Source of the DNA: Bugula neritina
Taxonomy: Eukaryota; Bryozoa; Gymnolaemata; Cheilostomatida; Bugulidae
Reading direction: 5' to 3'
DNA length: 64,000 nucleotides
Assembly: GCA_964035545.1 (NCBI GenBank)
Contig: OZ037771.1
Span: 3,242,128 to 3,306,127 of the forward strand
Positions 1 to 40,580 of the stretch are shown here, piece by piece. Numbering within the stretch: the first letter of the stretch is position 1; the number at the start of each line of letters is the position of its first letter. The notes beneath the pieces are model-generated. The model did not search any database. It was not told the DNA's origin and saw only the letters and a program-made list of their open reading frames with translations. A program made the position numbers and the translations under genes.

Positions 1-657
1 TTTTTAATTAATATTATAGCTGATTAAGCAATATGTTTTAATCATATGCAACTATTTTATGCTGCTCAAGCAAGCATCACATTTTGTGCGTTTAAGATAT
101 TTGTAGCCAGTCAAGTACATTTGGTCACATGTCGCGTTAAGTTCTAAATTTTATTTACTACTAGACAAGCTGTGACATAAGCTTACAAACCCAGTTTATT
201 CGTCAAGTGAAGTCTACAATATGAAATCATATAACTGCAGTTTGACATTATCGTGGAGAAAAGATAATAAGGTTACACAATATACCAGTTGTGTCTGTCA
301 TAAGTTGCTGTAATATTGGGAAACTAGATACCTAATTAATAATATACTATATCTTAATAATTATTAAATTAAATAAATATTAACTGAAAAGTTGTTTTTT
401 TGACTTAGATATATCTAGTAGTTATGTGTATACTTTAAATTCACAGAGTCGTTTAAAGAAAAAAAAATTTAAGTGCTGTTTGCTATATGCTATGAAAAAG
501 TGGTTCGGCAAACTTCTGAAGACTACACTTCATTATGCACAACAACAATCACAAAAGAATTGTATTAGAAATAACGTTATACTCATTTTAAATCATACAG
601 GCAAAATAAAACACGCTAATTCTTACACATTGCATTCTACAGAGTTCCTAATACCAC
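1..657 (-). other. 3' flank / 3' UTR of the RTK gene
   Basis: No gene is seen here. The stretch lies downstream of the RTK stop codon. On the minus strand AATAAA polyadenylation hexamers occur at 200-195 and 155-150, which would give a 3' UTR of about 460-510 nt. The rest is AT-rich, and the short plus-strand open frames have no recognisable similarity. Confidence 0.55.
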
Positions 658-28763
<28,106 letters not shown>

Positions 28764-31125
28764 TTTTTGATAGATTAGTGATGCGTGCGAAGTAGGATGG
28801 AATGGAAGCCTCTTAACTAAGTCATACTAGAGATCATACTTCTTCTTCAAATTCTGAAAATAACGCAACGAGCATATCTCTGAGATTCACTGCATTATGA
28901 TAACCAACTAGTTGTCGCTTGTTGTCAGCCGACTGAAAAATAGCCTAGACTTGGGGGTAAACACTACTGTTCATATTCGAAGATGACTGAATAAATGACT
29001 TACTGCAGCCAAAGGTCATAGTTTCAAATAAGAAAATTCACTCTCTGCAGTAAACTATAAGTAATAAGTAACTTACAATTATAAGCATATTTTACTGCAT
29101 TAATCAACATTTTAGCAGTAAATTATATAAATTTCATCTGTTCATCTTTATCTTAGTGTTACTGATGAGTAATAACATCAATTCATAAGTACAAGTAGCG
29201 TAAGTATAAGTAGAAGTGTAACAGACTAAGGCAGTATGATGTATGATGTAGTAAGTAATAGACATGAAATCTGTAGATCTGGTAACATCCATCTACCAAC
29301 TCTAAACACTGCTCCAAACCAATTCAACTGATTCTACTAAACCTTTAGTAACTAAAGTATTCAAACGTTGGTAAACAGTTTCCATGTCCTTACCCAGTTA
29401 CAGCTTTTACAAGTTCATATTATCCGTCATGTAGTAATGCTATTCATGAATACGTAGATGAATACAAGTAGGAGTAAGCACATAAAATGACACACGGAGT
29501 GAGAACAAATTCACAGTTATGAATGGCTGCTTCCTCAACTGAATCCTCACTTCAACAGTCATGAGACAAGCATTTCTCTGATCAAGTCAAACAGACGTAA
29601 CCCGTTGCTATGGAAACTAATCTAATGACAAATTAGTACTTGATTTATATAATCGCATAGTTTTATAAAACTAGAGACTTTCTGCGACCTGAATTGTAGT
29701 GCAACAAGATATTGGCGTGATAGTGTCGGATACAGGTGTTAGTTTCATGATGCCTGGAGGATGTACTCAAAATCCAGAGCTGACAATAGTTGGCAGCTGT
29801 TAAAGGAGTAGTCCTAACTGTATCACGGATATATTTTTGAAGTTTTATAAGAATGAAGGTTATATAAAATATTTTGTCCTGCCCCAATCTGGACTAGCCA
29901 GTATGTGATTGATATAGAATAACGTTGCAATAACTTATGGAACAACATATAATAAACATAAACACTAGTCATTTACCACACTCCGGGGAGGGAGGGAAAC
30001 AATTAAAACTTGGTCACTTGTGTAGCTTAATAAAAATTCCTTTTTAGGCTAACGATTCAATAACTTATTTAACATAAAGAATACAGAGTATGAGCTTCAA
30101 AAGTGCAATAAAAACATTAAAGAGAAATGTTGGGCATAGAAAAAATTTTAAGCAGTTTATGAAATACCCAAATAGTAAGTTTAGTGCAAAATAATTGTTT
30201 TTAGTAATTATAATCTGAAGTAACTACAGCCAAAACAGTACATACATATTAGCTCATCAAACCATAATTATAGCTACATGATAAACAGCATAGCTATCAC
30301 CACAGTTTAAACAAGTGAGATATAGTCAAAACATGTCTCACTATTATATGGGAGGGGGGGGGGCTAAAGGTGCTCCACAATTTTGACTTTTGGGTTAGAC
30401 ACACACTATTATCATTTATCAAGCTATTAATTTCTGCATGCAATTAGTCTGTAACCATCTCTCTTTCATAACGCACTCTTTATATGCCCTTAAATACCTC
30501 ACCTTTACAACAAAAGGTTATACTATTGCACCATAACTGTTTTGCTTTGTAGTTGTGCTCCCTCTGCATAGAAGGGGAAGCAACTACTTAGTACAATTGA
30601 TGCACCTTCCAATACCCATCTACTTCATGATGCTGATTACAACCTGCAACTGTTTTTTGCAGAAAGAGTTTTTAGCCTGTAAACTTTCACATTTGTTAAA
30701 GTTGATCAACAAACTTCATCTATGCTTAAAGTTATATTCGTTGAAACGTTTTTCTAATCTAAAAGTTGGCTCAGACATCTGGCACAGTTCTCATAAAACA
30801 GTGGTGGATGTAGTTATTTCATCATGCAACCATAAACAAGATATAACTGCATGCCTACCGCTACACACATATCTAATTGAACCATACAACTAAGATATGA
30901 ACTATCAATTGTAATATAGCATACAAGTATATTATATATCACCTCTAGTCTTCTATAATACAAGTAACTATTTTTATCATGCATCTTGTAAAAAAAAACT
31001 ATAAGTGCTAACTAGGATATTGTGCATTATTTCACCCCCTTCCTCTCCACCCCAGTTACTTACCCGTCATACTTCTAAAGAAGAAACAGCTAAACACTTG
31101 ACATCTAACTCTCAACAGATACACA
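28764..31125. other. Intergenic region between the RTK start and Kazal gene K1
   Basis: No supported gene. The part next to 28764 should hold the RTK promoter and 5' UTR, with no clear TATA box. From about 30540 to 31125 the sequence is a diverged copy of the segment at about 38920-39297 plus 44719-44910, so it belongs to the tandem duplication unit of the Kazal cluster. A G8 run lies near 30352. Confidence 0.6.
31015..31125 (+). promoter_or_regulatory. Conserved 5' flank of Kazal genes K1, K2 and K4
   Basis: About 110 bp before the K1 start is closely repeated before K2 (~33600-33700) and K4 (~44795-44910). It comprises a pyrimidine/C-rich block (TCACCCCCTTC), TACTT.CCGTCATACTT, AAACAGCTAAACACTTGACATCT and AACAGATACACA running into the ATG. 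This is either recent duplication or a retained promoter plus 5' UTR. K3 keeps only the last ~17 bp. Confidence 0.55.
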
Positions 31126-32460
31126 ATGAACTGTTTACTTCTCATCACTGCAGCTGGTAAACTACTTTTATTCTAATAAATTAATATTTCTGGTCACTTT
31201 TTAAAAGCTTTAGGTTGTATCAAGTTTTGTAACTTGGTCTGTTATTGTAACATATTATATTAAAAGTAATAAAAAAAACTACAGACCAGTAATATAGTGA
31301 TGAATGTTTGGAGAAAATATGTTTAAACATGTCTAGCAGAGCCTTAACTTTTTATCTGAATTTTTATTATTTTACACAAAGACTATATAAGAATAGTTTT
31401 TATTTGAAAAATGAAAGTGTTCTTTTAAAATTGCAGGTCTGTTTATTGGCCAGAGTTTAGCCAAAGACTGTAACCTCATCTGTGCAGCTGTGTATGACCC
31501 AGTTTGTGGATCTGATGGCAATACTTACTGTGAGTATATGACAAACACAGTATAAGTATTGTTGACAAGAAATTGTACGTGTGTACAAAAAATAATAATT
31601 AACTCACCAAAACCCACAATATATTTGACTAGCATTTTGCCTCCAAGTCAATTTAGTAAATTGTTATTACCAGCATTCTAGACCCTGTGTATGAAAAAAC
31701 TTATCTCAAATTATTTTATCGAAATATTTTAAAAGCAAGTAATTTTCAATCAGTTTTCAAGATATATTATAGTTCTTAAAATGTCAAAATTTGCAACAAA
31801 GTTACTTGAACAAACCAACACTTCTAAGTATAAAGTTATATAGAAAGAAATATTGATCTTTTAGCAAACCAGTGTGTTCTGGGAGGAGCTACTTGTAAAG
31901 ACAGCAGCGTCACCCTGGCATATAAAGGTGCTTGTAGGAAACAACCAGCCAAAGATTGTCCTCAAGTATGTTTTGCTCTGTACTCACCTGTCTGTGGAAG
32001 TGATGGAAAAATATACGGTAAATTAAAACCATATTTTTACCATTTTATGTTTTTCTTGAAGCACTCAACTTTCAACAACTGTCTTTAAAATATTCTGCTA
32101 CATCCCATTTTAAATAATAGACATTTTTTGGTAGAATATTTATTTCTCAAAGTCATTTTAAGATACTAAGTTTAATGAATTTATCCAGCAGCAAAAGTAT
32201 GTAAGCTGAGTGCGGTTTTCTTTGTAAGATACTATCATAGAAGTTACTTACTCTTATAGGCAACAGATGCCAGATGAGTGTGGCTAGCTGTAACAGTGGT
32301 AAGGAAATAACTGCCACCAAGTTAAGCAGATGTTCTTCAAGTTCTAACATTGCGACTCGATCAGTTAAGAAATCTTGTCCTACGATCTGTACTGCTAACT
32401 ACACACCAGTTTGTGGCAGCAACGGGAAGACTTACAGTAAGTCTGTAGTAACTTACCTCT

Positions 32461-32529
<69 letters not shown>

Positions 32530-32695
32530 CTAAAAATTGCTCAATAAATAATTTTCTTTATGCAACATCAATCATCCCTTTATTATCAAACTTTACTTGC
32601 ATTCTTGATATTTTCCAGGTAACGCATGCCATCTTATCGTGCATAACTGTCTTGGCAAAAAGAAAGTGACCATCAAGTCAAGAGGAAGATGTTAA
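31126..32695 (+). CDS. K1: secreted three-domain Kazal protein (176 aa)
   Basis: Exons: 31126-31156, 31437-31529, 31865-32017, 32260-32436, 32619-32695. All introns are phase 1 and the phases agree. The signal peptide (MNCLLLITAAGLFIGQ) is split over exons 1 and 2. Three Kazal domains follow with the pattern C-x3-C-x7-C-x10-C-x6-C-xn-C and the VCGSDG..Y core. Each internal intron cuts a domain after the conserved Tyr (GSDGNTY, GSDGKIY, GSNGKTY). The residues at P1, the second after Cys II, are Ala in all three domains, which suggests elastase- or subtilisin-like targets if inhibitory. AATAAA lies at 32789 and 32808. Role inferred: secreted serine protease inhibitor, in defence or mucus. Confidence 0.9.
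32464..32522. repeat. (AT)n microsatellite in K1 intron 4
   Basis: A nearly pure TA array of about 58 bp, starting about 28 bp after the donor. The paralogous introns of K2 and K4 have only ATATATTAG at this place, so the expansion happened after duplication. Confidence 0.92.
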
Positions 32696-33700
32696 TTCAA
32701 CGTAGTTTCTACAGGACCTTCTCGTTGGATGAGACCAAAGTCACAAGAAAAAAATACTTCAGTTATCACAAATTTGACTAGCTTATGAAATAAATGTCAT
32801 GAAGGAAAATAAAACAAATATTCTTAATATAATATTATAATGTGTTTTTTCAATGTGTGTAATGTGCTATTACAGAGTACTCACAACAACCTGCAGTCTG
32901 CTGTCATATTAGATACACTCATCAGGGAGTGTCATGTCAATAAGTCATAGTGTAAGTTTATAATGTCTAGTTACCAGCCAACTAATCTTCAAGAAAACAG
33001 AATATCTTTACAGCTCTCATAGCTGCAGAGCTATACGTATTACCTAATAGAATTCACACAGGCTTTTTCTAACTTGAAATGAATGCATAATAAAAAAATA
33101 TGCACCTATATAAAAAGAAATACTTTGGACATGTAGAACCAACCAAGTTTACATATTCTATTTTCTTTATTTGGCACAATTATATTTCTATTACTGAATA
33201 ACTCAATTGAAAATTTTATTAGTCTATCAACTAACTTACGTCAAGCTAAGCATCTGGTGGAACTCACATAATAGCAGTGGTGGATTCAATTTCAACCCTT
33301 TTTCCAACATTCCTATCAAACTTACTCTAAAACTTATTGTAGATTACAATATAAAGACAAGTTGAGTTTAAATTTATGATAATCAGTTGGTATATTATTT
33401 CAATTATATTCAATATATTTCCTACAGCATCCTAGTGTTGAACACCCCCCCCCCCACCCTACTCTCTCATCCTCTGTCTTTTTTGCTTACTTTCCACTTT
33501 CCATAAATTGCATGCTAGACAATATTATATTCAACTTTTAGTCTTTTAATTATTTTAATCTTTTCAAGAAAAAGAAATTGTGTCAACTACTATTTTATAA
33601 GTTATCTCACCCCCTTTCTTTCCACCCCTGTTACTTACCCGTCATACTTGTAAAGAGGAAACAGCTAAACACTTGACATCTGACTCTCAACAGATACACA
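32696..33700. other. Intergenic region K1-K2
   Basis: No gene. It contains the K1 3' UTR with AATAAA. A block at ~32877-32946 is repeated downstream of K2 (~36220-36290). Further diverged flank homologous to 36300-36500 follows, then a C13 run near 33447 and the conserved pre-ATG block of the family. Confidence 0.6.
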
Positions 33701-36052
33701 ATGAACTGTTTACTCTTCATCACTGCAACTGGTAAACTACTTCTATTCTAATAAACTATTAACCACCATTTTCTTTTGGAAAAGCTTTAAGTTGTATCAA
33801 CTTTTGTAGTTTAGCTTAAATTGTCATTACAGCCTACCATGTTAAAATAATAATATTAAAAAAACTACAGAGCAGCAATAGTGATGTATATTTTGAAAAA
33901 AACTTTCAAACATGTCTTTTAACAAAAATCTTAACAGGTTCTTTAATTATTTTTGTCTCAAACGTTTACTATTCTACAGAAAAGTTATATAAGAATATGC
34001 TTGCAGTCTATGTTCTCCAAATGATAGGGGTTCTTTGAATATTTCCAGGTCTGTTTATTGGCCAGAGTTTAGCCAAAGACTGTAACCTTATCTGTGCAGC
34101 TGTGTATGACCCAGTATGTGGATCTGATGGCAAGACTTACTGTGAGTATATAACATTATATAGATAACAACTATATATAATATAGATGACAACTATATAT
34201 AACATAGATAACAAACACAGTATAAGTATAGGTATTAAGCATAGGTATTGTGGCCAACAAGTATATAAATGTTTAAAAAATTAAAATAACTCCAGACTCT
34301 GTATAGTGTAAACAAACACATCGCAAACATTTTAACCAATATATTTTAAAGGCTAACAATTATCTTTTATCAGTTTTCAATATATATTATAGTTTTTAAA
34401 ATGTCAAAATTTGCAATAAAATTATCTGGACAAATCGACATTTTCAAATATTAAGGTGTACAAAAATAAATGTTAATCTCTTAGCTAACCAGTGTGCTCT
34501 TAGAGGAGCTACTTGTGAAGACAGCAGTATTACACTGGCATATGAAGGTGTCTGTAGGAAACAACCAGCCAAAGATTGTCCTCAAGCATGTTTTGATGTG
34601 TACACACCTGTCTGTGGAAGTGACGGGAAAACATATTGTAAGTGAGCATTATATTCTACTTTCACTAGAGTTTCTAAAAGTATCATTAATTTGAAAAAGT
34701 TAATTTTATGTGTGTCAGTGTTTTTCAAAGATCTTCAGCAAAATTATCAGCAATGGAATTGCCTGAACAAATTAACACTTTCAAATATGAAGCTATATAG
34801 AAATAAATTTTATCTTTTAGCTAACCAGTGTTACCTGGAAGTAGCTACTTGTAAAGACAGCAGTATCACGCTGACACATCAAGGTGCCTGTCGCAAACAA
34901 CCAGCCAAAGATTGTCCACAGGGATGTTTTGCTCTATACGCACCTGTCTGTGGAAGTGACGGAAAAATATACAGTAAGTTAGAATCATATTTTTATCATT
35001 TTATGTTTTTCTTGAAATATTCAATTTTATAAAAACTGTCATAAATGGAGTAGTCAGTCTAGATGTTAGAGTCTTGGCTTAGTAAACCCGAAGTCATGGG
35101 TTAGGATCCCAGTAAAGACTAGTGGTATTGTTTATAGGGAGAGCATCCAGTCATAATTGCTGTTATGCCACATAGATGAATAAGTTCTTAGTTCGCTTTA
35201 ACAACATTCTTTTCATCAGTGGGGGTGGATTCTTACAGAGGTAGTGACTATAAACTTTCGTGAATTTTTGTCTTAAAAATCTTCTTTATCGAAGTTAAAT
35301 TAATAATTATCTTTTGGCAAAATATATCTAGTAATGTCAAAGCCATTTTCTTCCAAAAAGTTGCATAAATTTATCCAACTATACACAGACTTTATTCAAC
35401 TACATATGAATACATTTTTTTATAAAATCATAGAAGTTACTTACTCTAGGCAACAGATGCCAGATGAGTGTGGCTAGCTGTAACAGTGGTAAGGAAATAA
35501 CTGCCACCAAGTTTAGCAGATGTTCTTCAAGTTCTAACATTGTGACTCGATCAGTTAAGAAATCTTGTCCCACGATCTGTACTGCTAACTACACACCAGT
35601 TTGTGGCAGCAACGGGAAGACTTACAGTAAGTCTGTAGTAACTTACTTCTACAATATATTAGTATCTGTCAAGTTGTACAGCATTTTATATAAGCTAAGA
35701 GTTCTGATAAGTGGGACTTTCTAAGATTGAGAATTAAACTTCAATATAATATATAGAATATTTAAATGTGAACAACTACACGTACTGCATAAATTTTCTA
35801 CATAAAGTGTTATATAGTACTGCTCTTCACATTGTCCCGAAGTAACTTGGTAAACAGTCATTGTTTATCACTAGCATTTTTTTGCTTTAAACTTCCTCAA
35901 TAAATATTTTGTTTTATGCAACATCAACTGTCCTTTTGTTATTAAACCTTTACTTGCATTCTTAATGTTTTCCAGGCAACTCATGTAAGCTGAGAGTATA
36001 TAACTGTCGTAACAACAAGAAGGTGTCCATCAAATCAAAAGGAAGATGTTAA
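33701..36052 (+). CDS. K2: secreted four-domain Kazal protein (227 aa)
   Basis: Exons: 33701-33731, 34049-34141, 34485-34637, 34821-34973, 35450-35626, 35976-36052, all phase 1 and in frame. The signal peptide (MNCLLFITATGLFIGQ) is nearly the same as in K1. Compared with K1 there is one extra 153-bp exon: exons 3 and 4 are close duplicates encoding the '...ACRKQPAKDCPQ.C' type segment. P1 residues are Ala, Asp, Ala, Ala. The Asp in domain 2 (CFDVY) is unusual for an inhibitor. Intron 4 carries a tRNA-derived-SINE-like insertion that K1 lacks. AATAAA lies at 36162. Secreted, with function inferred as protease inhibition. Confidence 0.9.
35040..35240 (+). mobile_element. tRNA-derived SINE-like insertion in K2 intron 4
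   Basis: The head has a box A-like TAGATGTTAGAG and a box B-like GGGTTAGGATCCC about 35 bp apart, followed by a non-tRNA body (GGAGAGCATCCAGTCATAATTGCTGT and beyond). Written here only as short motifs. The paralogous K1 intron 3 is collinear up to AACTGTC.TAAA, then lacks it. The right boundary and any target duplication are uncertain. Confidence 0.5.
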
Positions 36053-36927
36053 TTCCACAGTTCCTACTGGACTGTTCCTAGGCCAGACCAAAGAAACAAG
36101 AAGAAAAATGCTTCAAATGTCAAAAAATTTGGCTAGTATATAAAATAAATGTATGACCAAGAATAAAACAAATATTCAAATATATTATTCAATGTGTGTA
36201 GTGTAATATAATAACTCAGAGTACTCACAACAACCTGTAGCCTGATGTCATATTAGATACACTCATCAGAGAGTGTCATGTCAATAAGTTAAAGCTTTAA
36301 AATAGTTTCAAGAATTGTATGTAAACCAAGGAACAAAATAGCTATCATATCATAGCTGTAGAGCTATACGTAATGCCTAATAGAACTGATACAGGCTTCT
36401 TTCATCTTGAAATGAATGCACAATTAATAAGGAAATAGCACCTATAAAAAAGAAATAATTTGGACATGTAGAACCAACCAAGTTTACATATTCCAACTTT
36501 TTCTATTTGACACATCCTATTCTTACTGAATAACTCCGTTGACAAAATGTAGTAATCTATCAATCAACTTGCGTCATACTAAACATCTGACGGAACTCAC
36601 ATGTAACAGTGGCGGATTCAACTATGCACCTTTTTACTTCAACCCTTCATTTAACATTTCTATAAAAATTAAATGCCATCAAAACTAGAATGCAACGGCA
36701 TATTGAGTTTAATTTTATGATAATGAAATGCATGGCGTATAATTGTGACATGTAACAAAATTTCTACAGCATCTCAGCATAAACCTCCTTACCCCCTTCC
36801 CTCACCCCCTCCCCTTACCCCCTCCCCCTCACTCACTCTTTCATCCTCTTGCTCTTTTGTTTACTTTCACTTTTCAATTATTTATCAGCTATAAAACATT
36901 AGGTGTGTGAAATTCAACAGATACACA
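36053..36927. other. Intergenic region K2-K3
   Basis: No gene. It contains the K2 3' UTR (AATAAA at 36162) and a flank repeated from K1. A C/T-rich block at 36780-36850 precedes K3 and is also partly present before K2. Confidence 0.55.
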
Positions 36928-38645
36928 ATGAATTACTTATTTCTCACCATTGTTGGTGAAGTGTCTCTATTTCAGTTATTACATTTTATGCATAGAACTT
37001 AAGGTATACATACTACTTTTTGTTTAAATGGTTGAGATGATCACTGAACTTTTTGGGGAGTAATTTAACTAATTAAGAAAGAAGATTATTAAATTAAAAG
37101 TGAGAGAAAATATTTAATGAAAACAAAAATCAAATAAAAATAATAATTTTAAAATATTGCATGATATTTGATTCAAAGTTATTAAATCAAAAGCCTTTTC
37201 TATTAGATGTTTTAAAAATGTATACTTGACCAAATACACGAAAAATTATAATACGTTGGAATAAACCTAAACATTTAAAATAAAATTTCTATTCTTTATT
37301 TCAATATTGTTATAAAATAACTACTACAAACAACTTGTATCACAAACAGCCAGTGTCTACTCAGCTGGTAAACTACTGCAGGTCTATTCATCACTCATAG
37401 TCTGGCACTAGATGATTGCGACAGCTTTGCTTGCGCTGCCTTCTACGACCCGATATGCGGCTCTGACGGCAAAACTTACTGTAAGTATGAGTAGAGCCTC
37501 CATACAATCTGTTAATACACTAACAGCTCAACAGGCAATATGGTAGCAAAGTTCTTACAATTCTTATGAAAAACAGAGACCATAATATATTCTACAAAAT
37601 TTTAGTTATTGAACCGACGTCTTCCAACTTACAAGCTAGTATACTACGTTTCACATTATAGGAGCTACTAGGAAATCACCAACCTTGTAGTTATGAGTAA
37701 CAAATAGTTTGCTAAGGTTAGATATACTAAACATTAGTCTAGCTACTATTCTCTTGGCTTAGATTACTGAAATAGTATAATTTACACTCCTTTTAGCTAA
37801 CCGATGTGAACTGAGCAGAGCTACTTGTAAAGATGGAAGTGTTGCTATTCAATACAGAGGTGAATGTCAGGCTCAGTCAGCTAAGAAATGTCCTGAGATC
37901 TGTCCAGCTTTATGGGCTCCCATCTGTGCAAGTGATGGCCAGACCTATGGTGGGTAAACCTGTGCTAATTATATACGTATATAAAGCTTGTGAAGTTTGA
38001 ATATACCTTGTCATTTATTCGGCTTTCGACTTCGATATTTTCAAATTGTTTAATTTTGGTAAGTCAGTGGTAAGTCTACAAATATTTCTTAGAATTGGAA
38101 ATAAGCAAAAAATATGCAAGGCTATATCCCATAAAATGGTCTTAGACAAACATTATAACTATTACTTGAATTGTAATTCAACATAGCATACTTGTCAGGA
38201 GATGTAATTTGAACTGTAGGCAGCAAGTGCGAGATGGATGCTGCCAGTTGTAGGAGTGGGAAGACAATAAAAAAAGTCCACTTTGGAATTTGTGCTTAAC
38301 TGGAAACATACTGCGTAAAATAAGGTAATCGGGCTATGATTGGAAAATATTCTATTAAACTTTATAGCATGTAATTACCTTTAAAAACCTTACAGCCAGT
38401 TCATTGAACTTCATTTTTTTCTTTTTAATCACAAGAAATAAATACTAAAGTAATAATTTATATTCTAATACATAGATAAATATTAATGTTCTAGAATTAT
38501 CAGACAATACTGATCTTATGAATTTACAGATAGCCTATGCTCTCCAAAGGGCTTGCAGCTGTCATATGGGGGGACAGGTGACATCAAACCCAAGTTGATT
38601 GAGATAAGAGTTCCCACAGACTTTGTTGCACCCTGTACTTTGTAA
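36928..38645 (+). CDS. K3: secreted two-domain Kazal protein with alternative last exons
   Basis: Exons: 36928-36955, 37382-37480, 37797-37949, then either 38220-38299 or 38530-38645. The signal peptide is MNYLFLTIVGLFITHSLAL. Domain 1 (CAAFYDPICGSDG) is complete. Domain 2 begins in exon 3 (CPEICPALWAPICAS). With 38220-38299 the second domain closes normally (SKCEMDAASC ... GICA, stop), giving 119 aa. With 38530-38645 the same phase-1 junction instead adds DSLCSPKGLQLSYGG and a non-Kazal tail ending before a stop that overlaps AATAAA. P1 is Ala in both domains. It is more diverged from K1, K2 and K4 than they are from one another. Note ICAS for the usual VCGS in domain 2. Confidence 0.82.
38530..38645 (+). 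CDS. Candidate alternative terminal exon of K3
   Basis: The acceptor TTTACAG precedes 38530. With the G left from exon 3 it opens GAT AGC CTA TGC and stays open for 38 codons to TAA at 38643-38645. AATAAA (38644-38649) overlaps that stop. The peptide begins with a DSLC replacement for the SNxC of a Kazal domain, then a Lys/Ile-rich tail. The alternative is a degenerate leftover exon. Confidence 0.5.
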
Positions 38646-38649
38646 TAAA

Positions 38650-39292
38650 ATACTTTCTGGTGTACTTTATTTGTAAAATATACTCGGTGTGCAATATCTT
38701 ATGAACAAATAATTACATCTACAAAATTGAGTTGTAATATATTTCTTTAACGTAGAATAATTGGTGCATCATGCTCATGCTTCAAATGCCAACAAAGCAA
38801 CACTTGGTTTAATATTGTATAATACGCTCTGAAGATATGATTTGATATAACTTAAAGCCAACTTACACCATCTTTTTGGAACAACTTTTAAAAATTGAAA
38901 ATAAAAACATCTCATTCATCGTAGTTGTGCTCTCTCTGCATACAAAAGAAGGCAACTACTGAATCTACTTGAGAACAGTTATAAATATCTGTCTTCTACA
39001 TGTTGTTTAATGTAACGGGCAACTACGTTTTGCAGTATGCAAAAATTTTGGCCTGCTGCATGTTAATTTGAAAGTTATTGAAATTTTTGTAGACCCTCAT
39101 CATTGAATAAAGCTGAAAAAGTTTATGTAAGAAAAAATTTAGCTCAAATAGCGTAGAACAGTGGTAGATTAATGTAGTTACTTTATCATTTACCAAGAGA
39201 CATAATATAACTGTATATTTCTATTGCTACATACATGATGTCTAACTAACTCATAGCAAGTAAATATGAAATAGTCCTTGTATTATAGCATA
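38650..39292. other. Intergenic region K3 to BEL element
   Basis: No gene. From about 38920 it is homologous to 30540-30930 upstream of K1, as part of the tandem duplication unit. The BEL insertion interrupts that unit. Confidence 0.6.
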
Positions 39293-39297
39293 CAGAG
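39293..39297. repeat. Target-site duplication CAGAG, left copy
   Basis: Matches CAGAG at 44719-44723 after the right LTR of the BEL element. Five base pairs is usual for BEL/Pao elements. Confidence 0.8.
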
Positions 39298-40159
39298 TAT
39301 AGAATGACACTCTTTGCTATGACTCTTGCTTTAGAGTGACACTCTAGCTTATACAGCCTGACTAGGAATAGGGAGGGTTTTAGACGTGATCAGAGTTTAT
39401 TTGAGTCACCAATGTTGATCAAATACTGACCAAATGCTGACCAAACACTGACCGTAAAAACTAAAATAATAATGATACAACATAAGGCATAAGGCAAACA
39501 AAATGTACGTAATATAATAAGTATGTTTGTAAAAGCACTAGCAATGTATATCATAAATTGTAGATAGCAGCATGAAATAATGATTCAACATAGCATGCAA
39601 CTACAGCCCATATTATTAAAAACTTTATAACATAAAAATGTAATAACGATATATAATTGTAAATAGATGTTCATTACCTCTTTTCTCTCTCTCCTAGTCT
39701 ACTGTTATGTTAATGCTGTGGCTTTGCACAGTCTTTCAAATAATGCTACTCTTTGGTAGTCTTACATAAACTTAATGCTGTCCAAACTGACAGCATGACT
39801 CTAACAATATTGCAACTACTAAAAATGGTTTTGTCTTATATACTAATCCATTTGATAAACATTATTGTGTTGTAAGAGGTATGATTTTACAATTTACTAT
39901 TTCGGGGTAGGATCTTACTGTTTCAAGAAGTGGGCTGAAGTAAACAAGCATGTGTGACATCACAGCTGATGCAAGCATAACTGCTGACTATGAATCATTC
40001 TACATGCGTAGCTACTGTTTTGGGGTAGTAATTAAAGAAGCATTAGGTAGACTACTAGCAGCTAGTGGTTAGGCTAATTTGAGGTTGATGACATTGTGAT
40101 TGTGTGTGATTGTACTACAAGTTATAATATCTGTAAACATCCTATTTCGTAACATTACA
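39298..40159 (-). repeat. 3' LTR of the BEL element (862 bp)
   Basis: In element orientation it begins TGTAATG and ends CATTCTATA, so the 3' end is not the canonical CA. It matches the other LTR in all the lines I compared. Confidence 0.88.
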
Positions 40160-40170
40160 CTCCCCCCTTT
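40160..40170 (-). other. Polypurine tract of the BEL element
   Basis: On the minus strand AAAGGGGGGAG runs directly into the TGTAATG start of the 3' LTR, the position needed for plus-strand priming. It fixes the element's orientation and LTR boundary. Confidence 0.75.
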
Positions 40171-40386
40171 AATTTCTCTCTATTCACTTAGAGGGAATTA
40201 ACAATTATATTATTATGCATTTAAAATACTAAGCTAAAATACTAATATAGGTATGCAAGCAAAGGTTATGGGGTAAATAGGTAAATTAATTTTTATGGAT
40301 AGGCCTATCTAAGTATGTGGGTGGAGCTAGTCTCACATCTTTACTGTTCAACTCTGTAGTTGCTAGTTGTACTTTTACCTTACGAA

Positions 40387-40580
40387 TTAAGTCATCTCAG
40401 TTCCATGTGTTTCTATCTCACTTACACAATTGTCTTTACTTAGCCTGTAATATTCATCTAAAAATGACTCTTTTTGTACCCACTGCATTACAAGATGTTT
40501 AGCATCTGTCAAGTCAATAATTGTGAGTCTGGGAGTTATGCTACCTTTATGCTTTACTAATCTTTTTCTTTTTGGGGTGA
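40387..40580 (-). pseudogene. Remnant of the BEL pre-integrase region
   Basis: In another frame than gag-protease, the minus strand encodes IDLTDAKHLVMQWVQKESF, which resembles the segment just before the integrase zinc finger in BEL polyproteins. It ends at a stop without HHCC or DDE motifs. The junction with the start of the RT region lies near 40550-40580. Confidence 0.6.
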
